From contig CAYNOT010000005.1 in assembly GCA_964398945.1 (NCBI GenBank), positions 62,001-126,000 of the forward strand: 64,000 nt of DNA, given 5' to 3'. Under the pieces are notes generated by a model. That model was not told the DNA's origin. It searched no databases and saw only the letters and a list, made by a program, of their open reading frames with translations. Position 1 is the first letter of the stretch, and every line of letters starts with the position of its first letter. The stretch is from JBGTGG01 sp964398945. GTDB taxonomy: Bacteria; Bacteroidota; Bacteroidia; Cytophagales; Cyclobacteriaceae. The position numbers were made by a program, and so were the translations under genes. Shown here piece by piece: positions 1-8,978 of the stretch.

Positions 1-2108
1 ATTACTACTTCACGCGTTACATTGTAGAACTCAGTATGGATATTAAATGGCGGATCACCATTTCTTTCCTTTGGTACATACGATCCATCTTCCTGCATAC
101 AATATGTGTTCACATTGTCCATCAGGTTGAAGCGCAAATTGTTGATCACCTGCTTCTTCAGGATGGCGTCATCCAACAAGAATAAAGATTCAATTCTCCT
201 GTCAAAACTTCGCACCATGGCATCTGCACTTCCTATGTATACTTTCGGATCGCCATCATTATGAAAATAATAAATACGGGAATGTTCCAGGTACTCGCCA
301 ACAATCGAAACCACTTCGATATTTTCACTTAAACCTTTCCTTCCGGGACGTAAACAACACATGCCACGGATGATCAACTTTATTCTTACCCCTGCCTGGG
401 ACGCTGCATATAATTCATCTATAAATTCCCGATCCTGTAGGGAATTCAATTTAATAACAATCCCACCTTGCATCCCATTTCGCGCGTTCTCAGCCTCCTT
501 TTTTACAAGGTTGCAAAGTTGGATACGCATATCCCGTGGCGAAGTGATCAGGTTCTCGTATGTTGATGGCTGCGAATGCCCGGTGATTACATTAAAGAAT
601 TCCGAAACATCATTTGCATAATGCTCTTTGGTGGTCAGCAATCCGATATCAACATACAAGCGCGCAGTTGACTCATTGTAATTTCCGCTCGAGAGATGGA
701 CATACCGGAACACCTTATCTCCTTCTTTGCGTACAATGAGCAAGAGCTTGGTGTGCGTTTTTAAACTTCCTACCCCGTAAATCACAAAGCATCCTGCTTT
801 CTGCAAGCGCTGGGCTTCGCGTAAATTATTTTCCTCGTCAAACCGTGCCTTCACCTCAAATAAAACAGAAACGTGCTTTCCGTTTTCCGCAGCCCGCAGC
901 AAAGCAGCCGTCACCCTTGATTCTTTTGCCACCCTGTAAATCGTAATCTTAATGGACAACACCAGTGGATCGATGGCTGATTTTTCAAGCAAATCAATAA
1001 CCGGGTCCATCGAATTGTAGGGATGGTGCAATAGGATGTCGCGGGTTTTCAATACCTCAAACAAATCCAGGTTTTCCCCCTCGGGAAGGTTTACCGGTCG
1101 TGATGGTGGAAGTTGCCTGGCTCGCTTTTCTTTAAATTCCGGATGGTTGCAAATCTGGTTGAGCCCGGAAAAATCGAGCAAGCCATGCTTCGGAATAAAG
1201 AAAATATTAAAATCATCAATATCCCATTGAATCTTTAACACGCGCATCATCCAACTATTCGGCTCTTCTTCAATTTCAAGGCGCACTACCCTGCCTGACC
1301 TGCGTGTTTTCAACTTTCGCTTTAAATCTTCAAGAAAATTGGACTCAATATCTTCACTTTCTTCCAATGTAAAATCCCCGTTTCGATTGATTCGAAAAAG
1401 ACTGATCCCTTCTATCCTTACATTTCGAAACAGATGCTGGATATTGTTTTTGATAATATCTTCAATCGGTATGAATTCAATTTGGTCCTCTTTAATGATT
1501 TCATAAAAGCGGGGCAGGTTTTGTGGTATCTGTACAAATGAAACTTTCCGGGATGTCTGATTTTCTTCTTCGAACTTCGTAACCACCCCCAACAACAATC
1601 TGTTGTTCATCAGTGTGGGAAAAGTGTGGTAGTTGTCGAACACCATTGGTGTCAACATCGGAAAAATTGTCTTTGTAAAAAACTGGTCTACCTGCCGGGT
1701 GTCCTCCGGACTGAGGTCTTTATAGGATTTAAGACAGAAGCCATTTTCATTAAATCGTGGACGTAACTCATTGATAAACAAGTCGTTTTGCGCTTGACAG
1801 AATTGCTTTGTCTCCGTCAGTAAAATCCTGCGGAAAGGTTCTTCGCGCAATCCACTATAATCGTATCGTGCCTTTCCATAGTCGATATAGTTGTGCAAAC
1901 TTCCCAGGCGGATCGTAAAGAATTCATCCAGGTTGTTGGCCGTAATCGAAAGGAATTTTAGCCGGTCAAAGATTCCCCTGTTCTCTTTTTTGGCCTGGTC
2001 AAGCACACGATAGTTAAATGACAACCAACTCAGATCGCGGCTGATATAGTTGCTTTCACGAATTTGCTGAACCAACTTCTCCGGTATGGCAACTAACTGC
2101 TCACTCAT
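1..2108 (-). CDS. ppk1: Polyphosphate kinase 1 (C-terminus cut by window edge)
   Basis: Makes inorganic polyphosphate from ATP, reversibly. The frame starts at ATG 2108 and stays open to base 1, about 702 codons, close to the family's usual 690-720. The N-terminus shows the PPK1 signature RDLSWLSFNYRVLDQAK followed by LKFLSITANNLDEFF. A conserved LLHHPYNSMDP stands at about residues 359-369. The autophosphorylated histidine is in THTKLLLI at H452, followed by VHLSSGNYNESTARLY. The last visible residues follow the usual DGSYV segment close to the C-terminus, so only a few codons are probably missing. gyrB lies 27 bp upstream on the same strand, so the two may be co-transcribed. The identification is firm; the exact end is not visible. 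Confidence 0.96.
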   Translation of the reverse strand, partial: MSEQLVAIPEKLVQQIRESNYISRDLSWLSFNYRVLDQAKKENRGIFDRLKFLSITANNLDEFFTIRLGSLHNYIDYGKARYDYSGLREEPFRRILLTETKQFCQAQNDLFINELRPRFNENGFCLKSYKDLSPEDTRQVDQFFTKTIFPMLTPMVFDNYHTFPTLMNNRLLLGVVTKFEEENQTSRKVSFVQIPQNLPRFYEIIKEDQIEFIPIEDIIKNNIQHLFRNVRIEGISLFRINRNGDFTLEESEDIESNFLEDLKRKLKTRRSGRVVRLEIEEEPNSWMMRVLKIQWDIDDFNIFFIPKHGLLDFSGLNQICNHPEFKEKRARQLPPSRPVNLPEGENLDLFEVLKTRDILLHHPYNSMDPVIDLLEKSAIDPLVLSIKITIYRVAKESRVTAALLRAAENGKHVSVLFEVKARFDEENNLREAQRLQKAGCFVIYGVGSLKTHTKLLLIVRKEGDKVFRYVHLSSGNYNESTARLYVDIGLLTTKEHYANDVSEFFNVITGHSQPSTYENLITSPRDMRIQLCNLVKKEAENARNGMQGGIVIKLNSLQDREFIDELYAASQAGVRIKLIIRGMCCLRPGRKGLSENIEVVSIVGEYLEHSRIYYFHNDGDPKVYIGSADAMVRSFDRRIESLFLLDDAILKKQVINNLRFNLMDNVNTYCMQEDGSYVPKERNGDPPFNIHTEFYNVTREVV

Positions 2109-2135
2109 ATCGCACGAAATTTATTCATGGAACGA

Positions 2136-4097
2136 TTAAATATCTATGCGTGCGTACTTTGCATTCTTCTCAATAAATTCCCTTCGTGGGGCAACCTCAT
2201 CCCCCATTAACATAGAGAAAAGGTGATCGGCCTCCGCAGCTGAATCAATCGTTACTTTTTTCAACGTTCTTCTTTCTGGATCCATGGTGGTAGACCAAAG
2301 CTGTTCCGGGTTCATCTCTCCAAGACCTTTGTAACGCTGAACATTTACGGAATCTTCTTTTCCTGCACCCAATTCGCGAATGTAGGCCAGGCGCTCATCT
2401 TCAGTCCAGCAATACCTTTCTTCCTTTCCTTTCTTCACGAGGTACAACGGTGGCTGGGCGATATAGACAAAACCACTCTCAATTAAATCCCGCATATAGC
2501 GGAAAAAGAAAGTGAGTATCAGCGTTCTTATGTGACTTCCATCAACATCCGCATCCGTCATGATAATTACTTTATGATAGCGCAAATTCGTCATGTTCAA
2601 CCCTTTCTCATCATCCGGGGTCCCGAAAGAAACACCCAGCGCTGTGATCATATTTTTGATCTCTTCGTTATCGTAAATACGGTGCTCCTGCGCTTTTTCT
2701 ACATTTAAAATTTTACCACGTAAAGGAAGAATGGCTTGAAACAAACGGTTTCTTCCCTGCTTTGCAGACCCTCCCGCAGAATCCCCCTCCACCAGATAGA
2801 TTTCGGAAATTCCCGGATCGGTGCTGGAACAATCGGCAAGTTTCCCTGGCAGCCCTGTGCCTGTCAACACATTTTTCCGTTGCACCATTTCACGTGCCTT
2901 ACGGGCTGCATGACGTGCCTGAGCAGCAAGGATTACTTTATTGATGATCAATCTTGCTTCCTTTGGATGTTCTTCGAGGTAATGATTGAGTGCTTCCCCC
3001 ACCGCCTGGTCCACTGTGCCCATGGCTTCAGAGTTTCCAAGTTTGGTTTTTGTCTGGCCTTCAAATTGGGGTTCAGCAACTTTAACAGAAATTACAGCGG
3101 TCAAGCCTTCCCGAAAGTCATCTCCTGCAATTTCTATTTTCGCCTTTTCCAGAAGACCTGATTTATCGGCATAACTTTTTAATGTACGCGTGAGTGCCCT
3201 TCTAAAGCCTGCAACGTGTGTTCCCCCCTCGTGCGTATTGATATTGTTGACATACGAAACCAGTGTTTCTGTATAAGAAGTATTATAACTAAGTGCAACT
3301 TGCACCGGAACATCGGTTTTGTCATGCTCAACAAAAATCGGGTTGGGAATAAGTTTTTCCCTGGTTGAATCTAAATAAGCAACAAACTCCCGTAAACCAC
3401 CCTCTGACAAGAACTCATCTGTTCTGGGCATACCTTCCTCATCCAGTTCAATTTCACGTTTATCGGTTAAAAGTATTTTAATACCCGGATTTAAAAAGGA
3501 CAATTCGCGAAGGCGGGATGCCACTGTTTCATAATTATATTCAGTAACTGTAAAAATCTGCTTATCCGGCTTAAAAGAAACGGTAGTTCCACGAAGATCG
3601 GTGTCGCCAATCTGTTTTACAGGATATTTCGGAACACCCCGTTCATACTCTTGTTGTGAAATTTTTCCATCACGGTAAACCGTCACTTCCAACATTTCGG
3701 AAAGCGCATTTACACACGAGACACCAACACCATGCAACCCACCAGAAACTTTGTAGGTGTCTTTGTCAAATTTGCCTCCGGCATGAAGCACAGTCATTAC
3801 TACTTCAAGCGCTGACCGGTTTTCCTTCGTATGGATATCTGTTGGGATACCCCGTCCATTGTCTTCAACCGTAACCGAATTATCAGGATTAATGGTTACT
3901 TTAATTTCGTTGCAATAGCCCCCCATAGCCTCATCGATGGAGTTATCAACAACTTCCCAAATAAGGTGATGCAGCCCTTTTGTGCTGATGTCACCGATGT
4001 ACATCGCAGGGCGCTTACGAACAGCCTCTAAACCCTCTAAAACCGTAATATTGTTAGCTGAATAACCAGCTGGTAATTTATCCTTTAACTCACTCAT
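2136..4097 (-). CDS. gyrB: DNA gyrase subunit B
   Basis: ATPase subunit of the type II topoisomerase that introduces negative supercoils. 653 aa, normal for the short GyrB form of Bacteroidota. The GHKL ATPase domain has WEVVDNSIDEA (catalytic E48, N52) and VEDNGRGIP; LHGVGVSCVNALS is the ATP-lid region. The Toprim domain has EGDSAGG (E437) and a DADVDG metal site near residue 510. The C-terminal part ends with QRYKGLGEMNPEQLW and the usual tail. ParE is the alternative, but the sequence around YIGDISTKGLHHLIWE and QRYKGLGEMNP fits GyrB. A TAnnTTTG-type promoter element lies just upstream. Confidence 0.96.
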   Translation of the reverse strand: MSELKDKLPAGYSANNITVLEGLEAVRKRPAMYIGDISTKGLHHLIWEVVDNSIDEAMGGYCNEIKVTINPDNSVTVEDNGRGIPTDIHTKENRSALEVVMTVLHAGGKFDKDTYKVSGGLHGVGVSCVNALSEMLEVTVYRDGKISQQEYERGVPKYPVKQIGDTDLRGTTVSFKPDKQIFTVTEYNYETVASRLRELSFLNPGIKILLTDKREIELDEEGMPRTDEFLSEGGLREFVAYLDSTREKLIPNPIFVEHDKTDVPVQVALSYNTSYTETLVSYVNNINTHEGGTHVAGFRRALTRTLKSYADKSGLLEKAKIEIAGDDFREGLTAVISVKVAEPQFEGQTKTKLGNSEAMGTVDQAVGEALNHYLEEHPKEARLIINKVILAAQARHAARKAREMVQRKNVLTGTGLPGKLADCSSTDPGISEIYLVEGDSAGGSAKQGRNRLFQAILPLRGKILNVEKAQEHRIYDNEEIKNMITALGVSFGTPDDEKGLNMTNLRYHKVIIMTDADVDGSHIRTLILTFFFRYMRDLIESGFVYIAQPPLYLVKKGKEERYCWTEDERLAYIRELGAGKEDSVNVQRYKGLGEMNPEQLWSTTMDPERRTLKKVTIDSAAEADHLFSMLMGDEVAPRREFIEKNAKYARIDI

Positions 4098-4117
4098 AAT
4101 TTTAATTAGAAAACCGA

Positions 4118-4149
4118 CAAAAATAGGTTTTTTGAGGCTATAAAACGAA
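4118..4149 (-). promoter_or_regulatory. Candidate gyrB promoter
   Basis: On the minus strand TATTTTTG (4125-4118) matches the Bacteroidota -7 consensus TAnnTTTG. TTCG (4149-4146) sits 20 nt before it, near the expected -33 position but differing from TTTG/TTG. The expected start of transcription would leave a short leader before the ATG at 4097. Inferred by eye only. Confidence 0.45.
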
Positions 4150-4188
4150 GGTTTGAAGAACTAATATCCATGAATCCCCTATTGAAAA

Positions 4189-4219
4189 TTGGGATAAAAA
4201 TAAATTGGGCTTATCTTCA
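4189..4219 (+). promoter_or_regulatory. Candidate promoter of the LRR gene
   Basis: TTG at 4189-4191, 20-nt spacer, then TATCTTCA at 4212-4219, a partial match to TTG-N19-TAnnTTTG. It lies 28 bp before the ATG at 4248, in the divergent region shared with gyrB. Confidence 0.35.
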
Positions 4220-4247
4220 CCTAAAGATTTAGTTTTAGCCAAATGAT

Positions 4248-5639
4248 ATGCAGAAGTTTACCTTTTTACCCGCCATTCTAATCATTTCAATTTCAACTTT
4301 CGCGCAACGCACTGAGCCGGTCTTTGCCACAAAAAAAGACTCCATCCTGTACGCTGAATTGATGGATGAATTCAGCAAGATCAATTCTTTTATGGAGCGG
4401 AAAAAAAATGACAGCCTGATGAAAGTGCGTGATGAAATCTGGACACGAAGTTTTCTGGGTTACCGGTACAGTTATGTGCCCAACCAAACCTATTATCAGT
4501 ACGAAGATCTAAAAAACGGGGAACTGGATCCGCTTACCGTCACAACATTAAGTATTGCTGATTACAAAGGGGACGACCTTCCTGAGGAACTATATGCCTG
4601 CACGAATTTAAAAGAGCTGGAATTGGTAAATACCTCCATCAAGCGTATCCCCAAGAAATTAAACACCCTCAAGGACCTTTGGTACGTCTCGATATTAAAC
4701 AATGAAACCAAAGGCAATCAATTGATCCTGAAAAAAAACAAACACATTACTTATTTAAAGATTCGTTCCAATACTACGGGGGAACTGCCAAAAAACTACA
4801 AGCCTTTTAAAGCGCTGGACTCGCTCGACTTGATTCGAAACCTAATCACCGAATTCCCTAAAATAAACCGGAACAAAAACCTGCACCAGCTTACGTTGAG
4901 TGAAAATAGCCTCACACTCGAGCACGATAAAATCAAGAAAAGCAAAAGCCTGACAAACTTGATGTTGCGGCAAAATAAAATCAAAACGGTACCGGGAAGC
5001 CTGGGGAAATTTAAAAACCTGGAAAAACTAAACCTTTCGTACAACCACATTACAAACATTGATGATGCGGTGGGCAACTTAAGTGCATTAAAAGAATTAT
5101 CGCTTTACAACAACCGGTTGGAAGAAATCCCTGACGCGATTTTTAGCCTAAAGAACCTGACCGTTATTGATTTGTACTTTAACAAAATAAAAATGATCTC
5201 CAATGAAATTGGCAATCTCAGTAAACTGGAAATACTCTACCTATCGAATAATACGCTCTATATCCTGCCGGAAAGAATTGGGGAACTTAAAAACCTGAAA
5301 GAACTATATATCCATCACAACCAACTCAGTTACTTCCCTGAAACGATTGGCGGGCTAACGGCCCTTCAGGTTATTCGTTTCAACAACAACGATTTCATGT
5401 CCCTGCCCAATCAAATTTTCGAATTGAAAAACCTGGAGAACATGGATTTCTCAAGAAATAAATTGAACCAACTATCAGAAGATGTTTTTGGTTATCCTCA
5501 TCTGAAATTGTTGGTAATGGTGGAAAACCCGTGGAGTGATAAAGATGAAATCAAATTATTGGCAAGCAAGCTGCGCGAAAAAGGAATTACTGTACACCTT
5601 GATTCGTACGCCACTCCATTGGATGATGTAAACAAGTAG
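4248..5639 (+). CDS. Secreted leucine-rich repeat protein
   Basis: 463 aa with an N-terminal signal peptide (about residues 1-19, ending STFAQ). From about residue 105 to 445 the protein is a run of LRRs of about 23 residues of the type LxxLxLxxNxIxxIP, for example LKNLKELYIHHNQLSYFP. LRR solenoids bind proteins. There is no T9SS sorting tail and no lipobox, so it is probably periplasmic or exported by another route. The ~85 residues between signal peptide and repeats match nothing I recognise. It stands alone, divergent from gyrB, with a hairpin after its stop. Binding partner unknown. Confidence 0.85.
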   Translation: MQKFTFLPAILIISISTFAQRTEPVFATKKDSILYAELMDEFSKINSFMERKKNDSLMKVRDEIWTRSFLGYRYSYVPNQTYYQYEDLKNGELDPLTVTTLSIADYKGDDLPEELYACTNLKELELVNTSIKRIPKKLNTLKDLWYVSILNNETKGNQLILKKNKHITYLKIRSNTTGELPKNYKPFKALDSLDLIRNLITEFPKINRNKNLHQLTLSENSLTLEHDKIKKSKSLTNLMLRQNKIKTVPGSLGKFKNLEKLNLSYNHITNIDDAVGNLSALKELSLYNNRLEEIPDAIFSLKNLTVIDLYFNKIKMISNEIGNLSKLEILYLSNNTLYILPERIGELKNLKELYIHHNQLSYFPETIGGLTALQVIRFNNNDFMSLPNQIFELKNLENMDFSRNKLNQLSEDVFGYPHLKLLVMVENPWSDKDEIKLLASKLREKGITVHLDSYATPLDDVNK

Positions 5640-5680
5640 GAAATCATTTTTTTCCTGACAAAATTTTCCTGGCACCTGTT

Positions 5681-5710
5681 AAAGCCTCTTCTTCCTTCTT
5701 TGAGGGCTTT
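5681..5710 (+). terminator. Hairpin after LRR gene
   Basis: AAAGCCTC (5681-5688) pairs with GAGGGCTTT (5702-5710), leaving one bulged base and a 13-nt pyrimidine-rich loop, about 40 bp after the LRR stop codon. The following sequence is moderately T-rich. Possible intrinsic terminator. Confidence 0.35.
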
Positions 5711-5811
5711 AGGCTTCGGCTTCTTTCTTTATCAAGAAAAGCATTAAATCCATAGACAAGCACCCAATATTTCGTTAAATTTAGTGAAGCACAACCAAAC
5801 CCATTCAACCC

Positions 5812-5880
5812 ATGAAATGGTTTTTAAAATACGTACAGTATACAAGCATGGTTATTTGGCCATTCTATGTGACATCCTAA
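5812..5880 (+). CDS. Micro-ORF, 22 aa, MKW family (copy A)
   Basis: An ATG-started 22-codon ORF: MKWFLKYVQY, then TSMVIWPFYVTS, TAA. It ends 10 nt before the ATG of the NTF2-like gene at 5891. The DNA resembles the micro-ORF at 21987, sharing ATGAAATGG at the start, a KY pair, a methionine followed by VI/II and the DNA ATTATTT, GCCATTC, and TATGTGAC near the end. The match at the protein level (MKW..KY.....M.I......YVT) suggests a conserved small peptide or leader rather than chance. No function is recognised. Confidence 0.4.
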   Translation: MKWFLKYVQYTSMVIWPFYVTS

Positions 5881-5890
5881 AATATAGCCC

Positions 5891-6355
5891 ATGAAAAACT
5901 ACATCTTATTTTCCCTTCTGTTACTGATTGCTTTCGGATTGCAAGCACAAAAGCAATCGAAAGACAGTGCCGCTATTAAAGCAGTCATTGAAAAAGAAAC
6001 CAAAGCATTCTTTGAAATAGACTACACCACCTGGCAGGCACAATGGGTGCATGCACCTCATTCATTTTGGTCATTCGCTGACACCACAGATGTGAATTTT
6101 TTTTTAGGCTGGGATAAAATCAACAAGGGGTTTGAAAAATACTTCAAAACATCCAAACCATCCAGCACTAAAATTGAACGTGAATGGCTGAGTGTCAATG
6201 TCTACGGAAAGGCTGCGTATGTCCTTTTCAAACAAAAGGTAGAAGATGAAACCATTGAAAGGGGTGAACAAGCTGAAGTCAGGTTTCTGGAAAAAATAAA
6301 TGGGAAATGGAAAATTGTAACGGTATCGGTAATCAGAAAACCAAAAGAACACTAA
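5891..6355 (+). CDS. Secreted NTF2-like (DUF4440/SnoaL-type) protein
   Basis: 154 aa with a signal peptide (ending FGLQAQ, about residue 20). The rest looks like a single NTF2-like cone domain: an N-terminal helix with AAIKAVIEKETKAFFEID, a middle WLSVNVYGKAAYVLFKQKV strand pair and a C-terminal EVRFLEKINGKWKIVTVSVI, the usual ending of DUF4440 proteins. Such domains bind small ligands or act as enzymes; the substrate cannot be told. It overlaps by 4 bp at the 3' end with the convergent CoA-binding gene. A 22-aa micro-ORF sits 10 nt upstream. Confidence 0.7.
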   Translation: MKNYILFSLLLLIAFGLQAQKQSKDSAAIKAVIEKETKAFFEIDYTTWQAQWVHAPHSFWSFADTTDVNFFLGWDKINKGFEKYFKTSKPSSTKIEREWLSVNVYGKAAYVLFKQKVEDETIERGEQAEVRFLEKINGKWKIVTVSVIRKPKEH

Positions 6356-6744
6356 TAGGCGCCAATACTGAGCATCACCAACGTACAACCATATACCGTT
6401 TCGATCCCATTTTCTTCGGCAAGTTTTTTCAGGGTTCCATTTTCTGTACCGGGATTAAAAATTATCCGTTTTGGTTTTAAATCAATAAAATATTGATGCC
6501 AGGGTTGCTGGTTGTTCGGATTTATATACAACGTAATTGTATGTACGCCTTCTATTCCCGGACTGGTATTAATATCCATTATTTCTGTTCCCTGATACTC
6601 ACCTTTTCGCTTGCCCAATAATACAACCTCGTGATCGTGTTGCAGCAACCGGTCAAATGCCAGGGCTGCATACCCATGGCTACTGGCACTCGCTCCAACA
6701 ATCACAGTCTTGTTCCCGTATGTGGGTGTATTTTTACCAGTCAT
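6352..6744 (-). CDS. CoA-binding domain protein (YccU-like)
   Basis: 130 aa, a stand-alone Rossmann-like CoA-binding domain. Visible parts: strand and loop KTVIVGASASSHGYA near residues 12-26, a second strand EVVLLGKRKGEYQG, the segment LYINPNNQQPWHQYF, and IIFNPGTENGTLKKLAEENGIE followed by VYGCTLVMLSIG, the typical end of the family, in which the Cys is conserved. Family members bind CoA; a precise role is not established. Soluble, cytoplasmic. Convergent with the gene to its left and divergent from the M61 peptidase. Confidence 0.8.
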   Translation of the reverse strand: MTGKNTPTYGNKTVIVGASASSHGYAALAFDRLLQHDHEVVLLGKRKGEYQGTEIMDINTSPGIEGVHTITLYINPNNQQPWHQYFIDLKPKRIIFNPGTENGTLKKLAEENGIETVYGCTLVMLSIGAY

Positions 6745-6782
6745 CGACTTTGTTTTTTTTGTTCGAAAAATTTAACATTAAC

Positions 6783-6812
6783 TTGCGCAAATTTTATCGT
6801 TTAGTATCTGTA
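6783..6812 (+). promoter_or_regulatory. Candidate promoter of the M61 peptidase gene
   Basis: TTG at 6783-6785, exactly 19 nt, then TATCTGTA at 6805-6812. Spacing fits the Bacteroidota sigma factor, but the -7 element matches only partly. 41 bp before ATG 6853. Confidence 0.3.
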
Positions 6813-6852
6813 AAAAACGGATACTTCTTTTCAAAAATAATCGCTATTTAAA

Positions 6853-8751
6853 ATGAAACTGAAATCTTTTTTAATTATCATATTCACAAGTGTTGCTACT
6901 ATTCTGGCAGCTCAAAATACGTATCAATATACGGTAGATCTTACCAGGGTTGTGGATGACAAAGTGTTTGTTGAGCTCACCTCGCCAAAAATCACAACTC
7001 CTGAAGTAACGTTTTATATGCCCAAAATAATTCCCGGTACATACGCAATTGCGGATTACGGCCGGTTTGTTTCGGAGTTGAAAGCTTTCGATAAAAAAGG
7101 GAAACCCCTTGGCGTCACGCGTATCGATGACAATAGCTGGAAAATAAACAATGCAAAATCGTTGGTAAAGATTTCGTACTGGATCGAAGATACGTTTGAC
7201 ACTGAGCAAGATGGCCCGGAAGTTTTTTGGCCAGCCGGAACAAACATTGAAGAGGGTGTCAACTACGTTATCAATTCGAGCGGCTTCTTTGGATATTTTG
7301 ACGGGATGAAAACACTGCCATTCGAACTGAACATCGTGCGCCCAACAGGGTTTATCGGCACTACCGGATTGATTCCAACAGAAAGCAACTTAACGTTGGC
7401 ATCGGCCAAACTTGAAAAAAAATCTACCGATGATAAGAAACGAGTGGACCGTTTCAAAACAGAAAATTATGACGAATTGGTGGACTCCCCCTTGATGTAC
7501 AACAAAACGGACACAGCCGTAATCCATGTTGCCAATACGGAAGTGTTGATAGGTGTTTATTCCCCAACCGGAAAAATAACTGCCAAACAAATCAGCGAAA
7601 GTATCCGCGAGGTATTAATGGCGCAAAAAGATTTTCTTGGGGGAAAACTTCCTGTAGATAAGTATGCATTTATCTTTTACTTTACCACCCAACCGATTAT
7701 GAGTTACGGTGCGCTGGAGCATTCGTACTCTTCTTTTTATTTCATGCCTGAAATGGGTATTGAGGACATGAACCAACAACTGCGGGATTTCGCTGCCCAT
7801 GAATTTTTCCACATTGTAACACCCTTGACCATCCACTCAAAAGAAATAGGTGATTTCGATTTTAATGATCCTAAAATGTCGCAGCATTTGTGGATGTATG
7901 AAGGGGTAACTGAATATTTTGCCGGTATTGTCCAGATAAAATACGATTTGATATCACCGGAACAATATCTCTACATGCTAACTGAAAAAATGATGACGGC
8001 TGATCAATTTGCGGATGATCTTCCCTTCACTGAATTGAGCAAATACACCCTTGATAAATATCATGATGATTATTACAACGTGTATATGAAAGGCGCCCTT
8101 ATCGGACTTTGCCTCGATATAAAATTAATGGAACTGTCAAAAGGCGAGTATAAACTCCAAAACCTGATGCATGACCTTTCCTTGAAGTTCGGGAAAGACA
8201 AATCCTTTAATGATGATGAGTTGTTTGACATCATCACTGAAATGACGTACCCTGAAATCGGTGATTTTTTTAGCCGGTATGTAAAAGGTACGGAGTCGCT
8301 TCCCATTCAAGAATTGCTTCACAAGGTGGGTGTTGATTACGCGAAAGAACAAAGATTCAAAGACTTTACATTGGGTATTGGAAATGAAAACATCGGTGTA
8401 ACCCAAATAGAGGGCATACAAAAATTACAAATCGCCAATGACCAACTTGACTCCTTTGGCCAGCTTTTAGGATTTCAAAAAGGTGATGTGCTCATCAAAA
8501 TGAATGGTGAAACAATTCCTGATCTAGGCCCCGACCTTGGCAATTTCATAGGAAGGCAGCGTTCATTGCTTGAAGAAGGCAAACCTTTTTCATATACGGT
8601 GCTTCGTGCCAAGGAAGGAGGGGAATTAGAAGAAGTAGAACTTTCTGCCCCTGCACAGCAAGTGGAATTAAGCAGAAGGCATGTACTTGGTTTCATTGAT
8701 GATTTAACAGAAGAACAAAAAATTCTACAAATAGCCTGGCTCCGTCCGTAG
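6853..8751 (+). CDS. M61-family metallopeptidase with PDZ domain
   Basis: 632 aa with signal peptide (ends ILAAQ, about residue 21), so exported. The N-terminal half is the beta-rich domain of M61 (glycyl aminopeptidase) proteins. The thermolysin-like catalytic part has the zinc motif HEFFH (H316, E317, H320) and the third ligand in WMYEGVTEYF (E350). A C-terminal PDZ domain lies near residues 500-600 (GFQKGDVLIKMNGETIPDL). The order beta domain, HExxH, WxYEGxTEY, PDZ is that of the whole family. It probably trims peptides with N-terminal Gly or Ala in the periplasm. Monocistronic; a dispersed repeat begins 14 bp after the stop. Confidence 0.93.
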   Translation: MKLKSFLIIIFTSVATILAAQNTYQYTVDLTRVVDDKVFVELTSPKITTPEVTFYMPKIIPGTYAIADYGRFVSELKAFDKKGKPLGVTRIDDNSWKINNAKSLVKISYWIEDTFDTEQDGPEVFWPAGTNIEEGVNYVINSSGFFGYFDGMKTLPFELNIVRPTGFIGTTGLIPTESNLTLASAKLEKKSTDDKKRVDRFKTENYDELVDSPLMYNKTDTAVIHVANTEVLIGVYSPTGKITAKQISESIREVLMAQKDFLGGKLPVDKYAFIFYFTTQPIMSYGALEHSYSSFYFMPEMGIEDMNQQLRDFAAHEFFHIVTPLTIHSKEIGDFDFNDPKMSQHLWMYEGVTEYFAGIVQIKYDLISPEQYLYMLTEKMMTADQFADDLPFTELSKYTLDKYHDDYYNVYMKGALIGLCLDIKLMELSKGEYKLQNLMHDLSLKFGKDKSFNDDELFDIITEMTYPEIGDFFSRYVKGTESLPIQELLHKVGVDYAKEQRFKDFTLGIGNENIGVTQIEGIQKLQIANDQLDSFGQLLGFQKGDVLIKMNGETIPDLGPDLGNFIGRQRSLLEEGKPFSYTVLRAKEGGELEEVELSAPAQQVELSRRHVLGFIDDLTEEQKILQIAWLRP

Positions 8752-8765
8752 TAAAGTTTTTTATC

Positions 8766-8950
8766 TGATAATCCATAAACATACCTAAGCTAAAATTTAA
8801 GGAATACCTTTTTATAGCCTGGGATTTATAGTAGTGTACAGTTGATGTGCGCTGCATAGCTGGCACGTTACTATTGGTTCGCAGTCGCACATCAAAATAC
8901 AGCAGGAGGCATAGTGGTCTCTGGCCGTTGGGTATCTTTGAAGACTATCA
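8766..8950 (+). repeat. Dispersed repeat, copy 1 (185 bp)
   Basis: Starts TGATAATCC and ends GACTATCA, which form short terminal inverted repeats (7 of 8 bp). The first ~85 bp (through TTAAGGAATACC, TTTTTATAGC, and GTTGATGTGCG) and the last ~45 bp (GTGGTCTCTGG and GTTGGGTATCTTTG) match a second copy at 27173-27402 in opposite orientation; the middle differs. The core contains GATGTGCG at 8845 with its complement CGCACATC further on, forming a large imperfect hairpin. It lies in the same orientation as, and directly behind, the peptidase gene. No coding potential recognised. Confidence 0.75.
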
Positions 8951-8978
8951 TTTTTTTTAAATAAAGAGGCGCTGAAAA

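Noticed and set aside
2736..3161. 141-codon ORF on the plus strand
   Set aside because: Antisense to gyrB, which has every family motif; no coding features of its own.
5701..5725. GGGCTTTAGGC next to GGCTTCGGC, like the REP hairpin at 20197
   Set aside because: Not a full copy; its pairing fits a terminator better.
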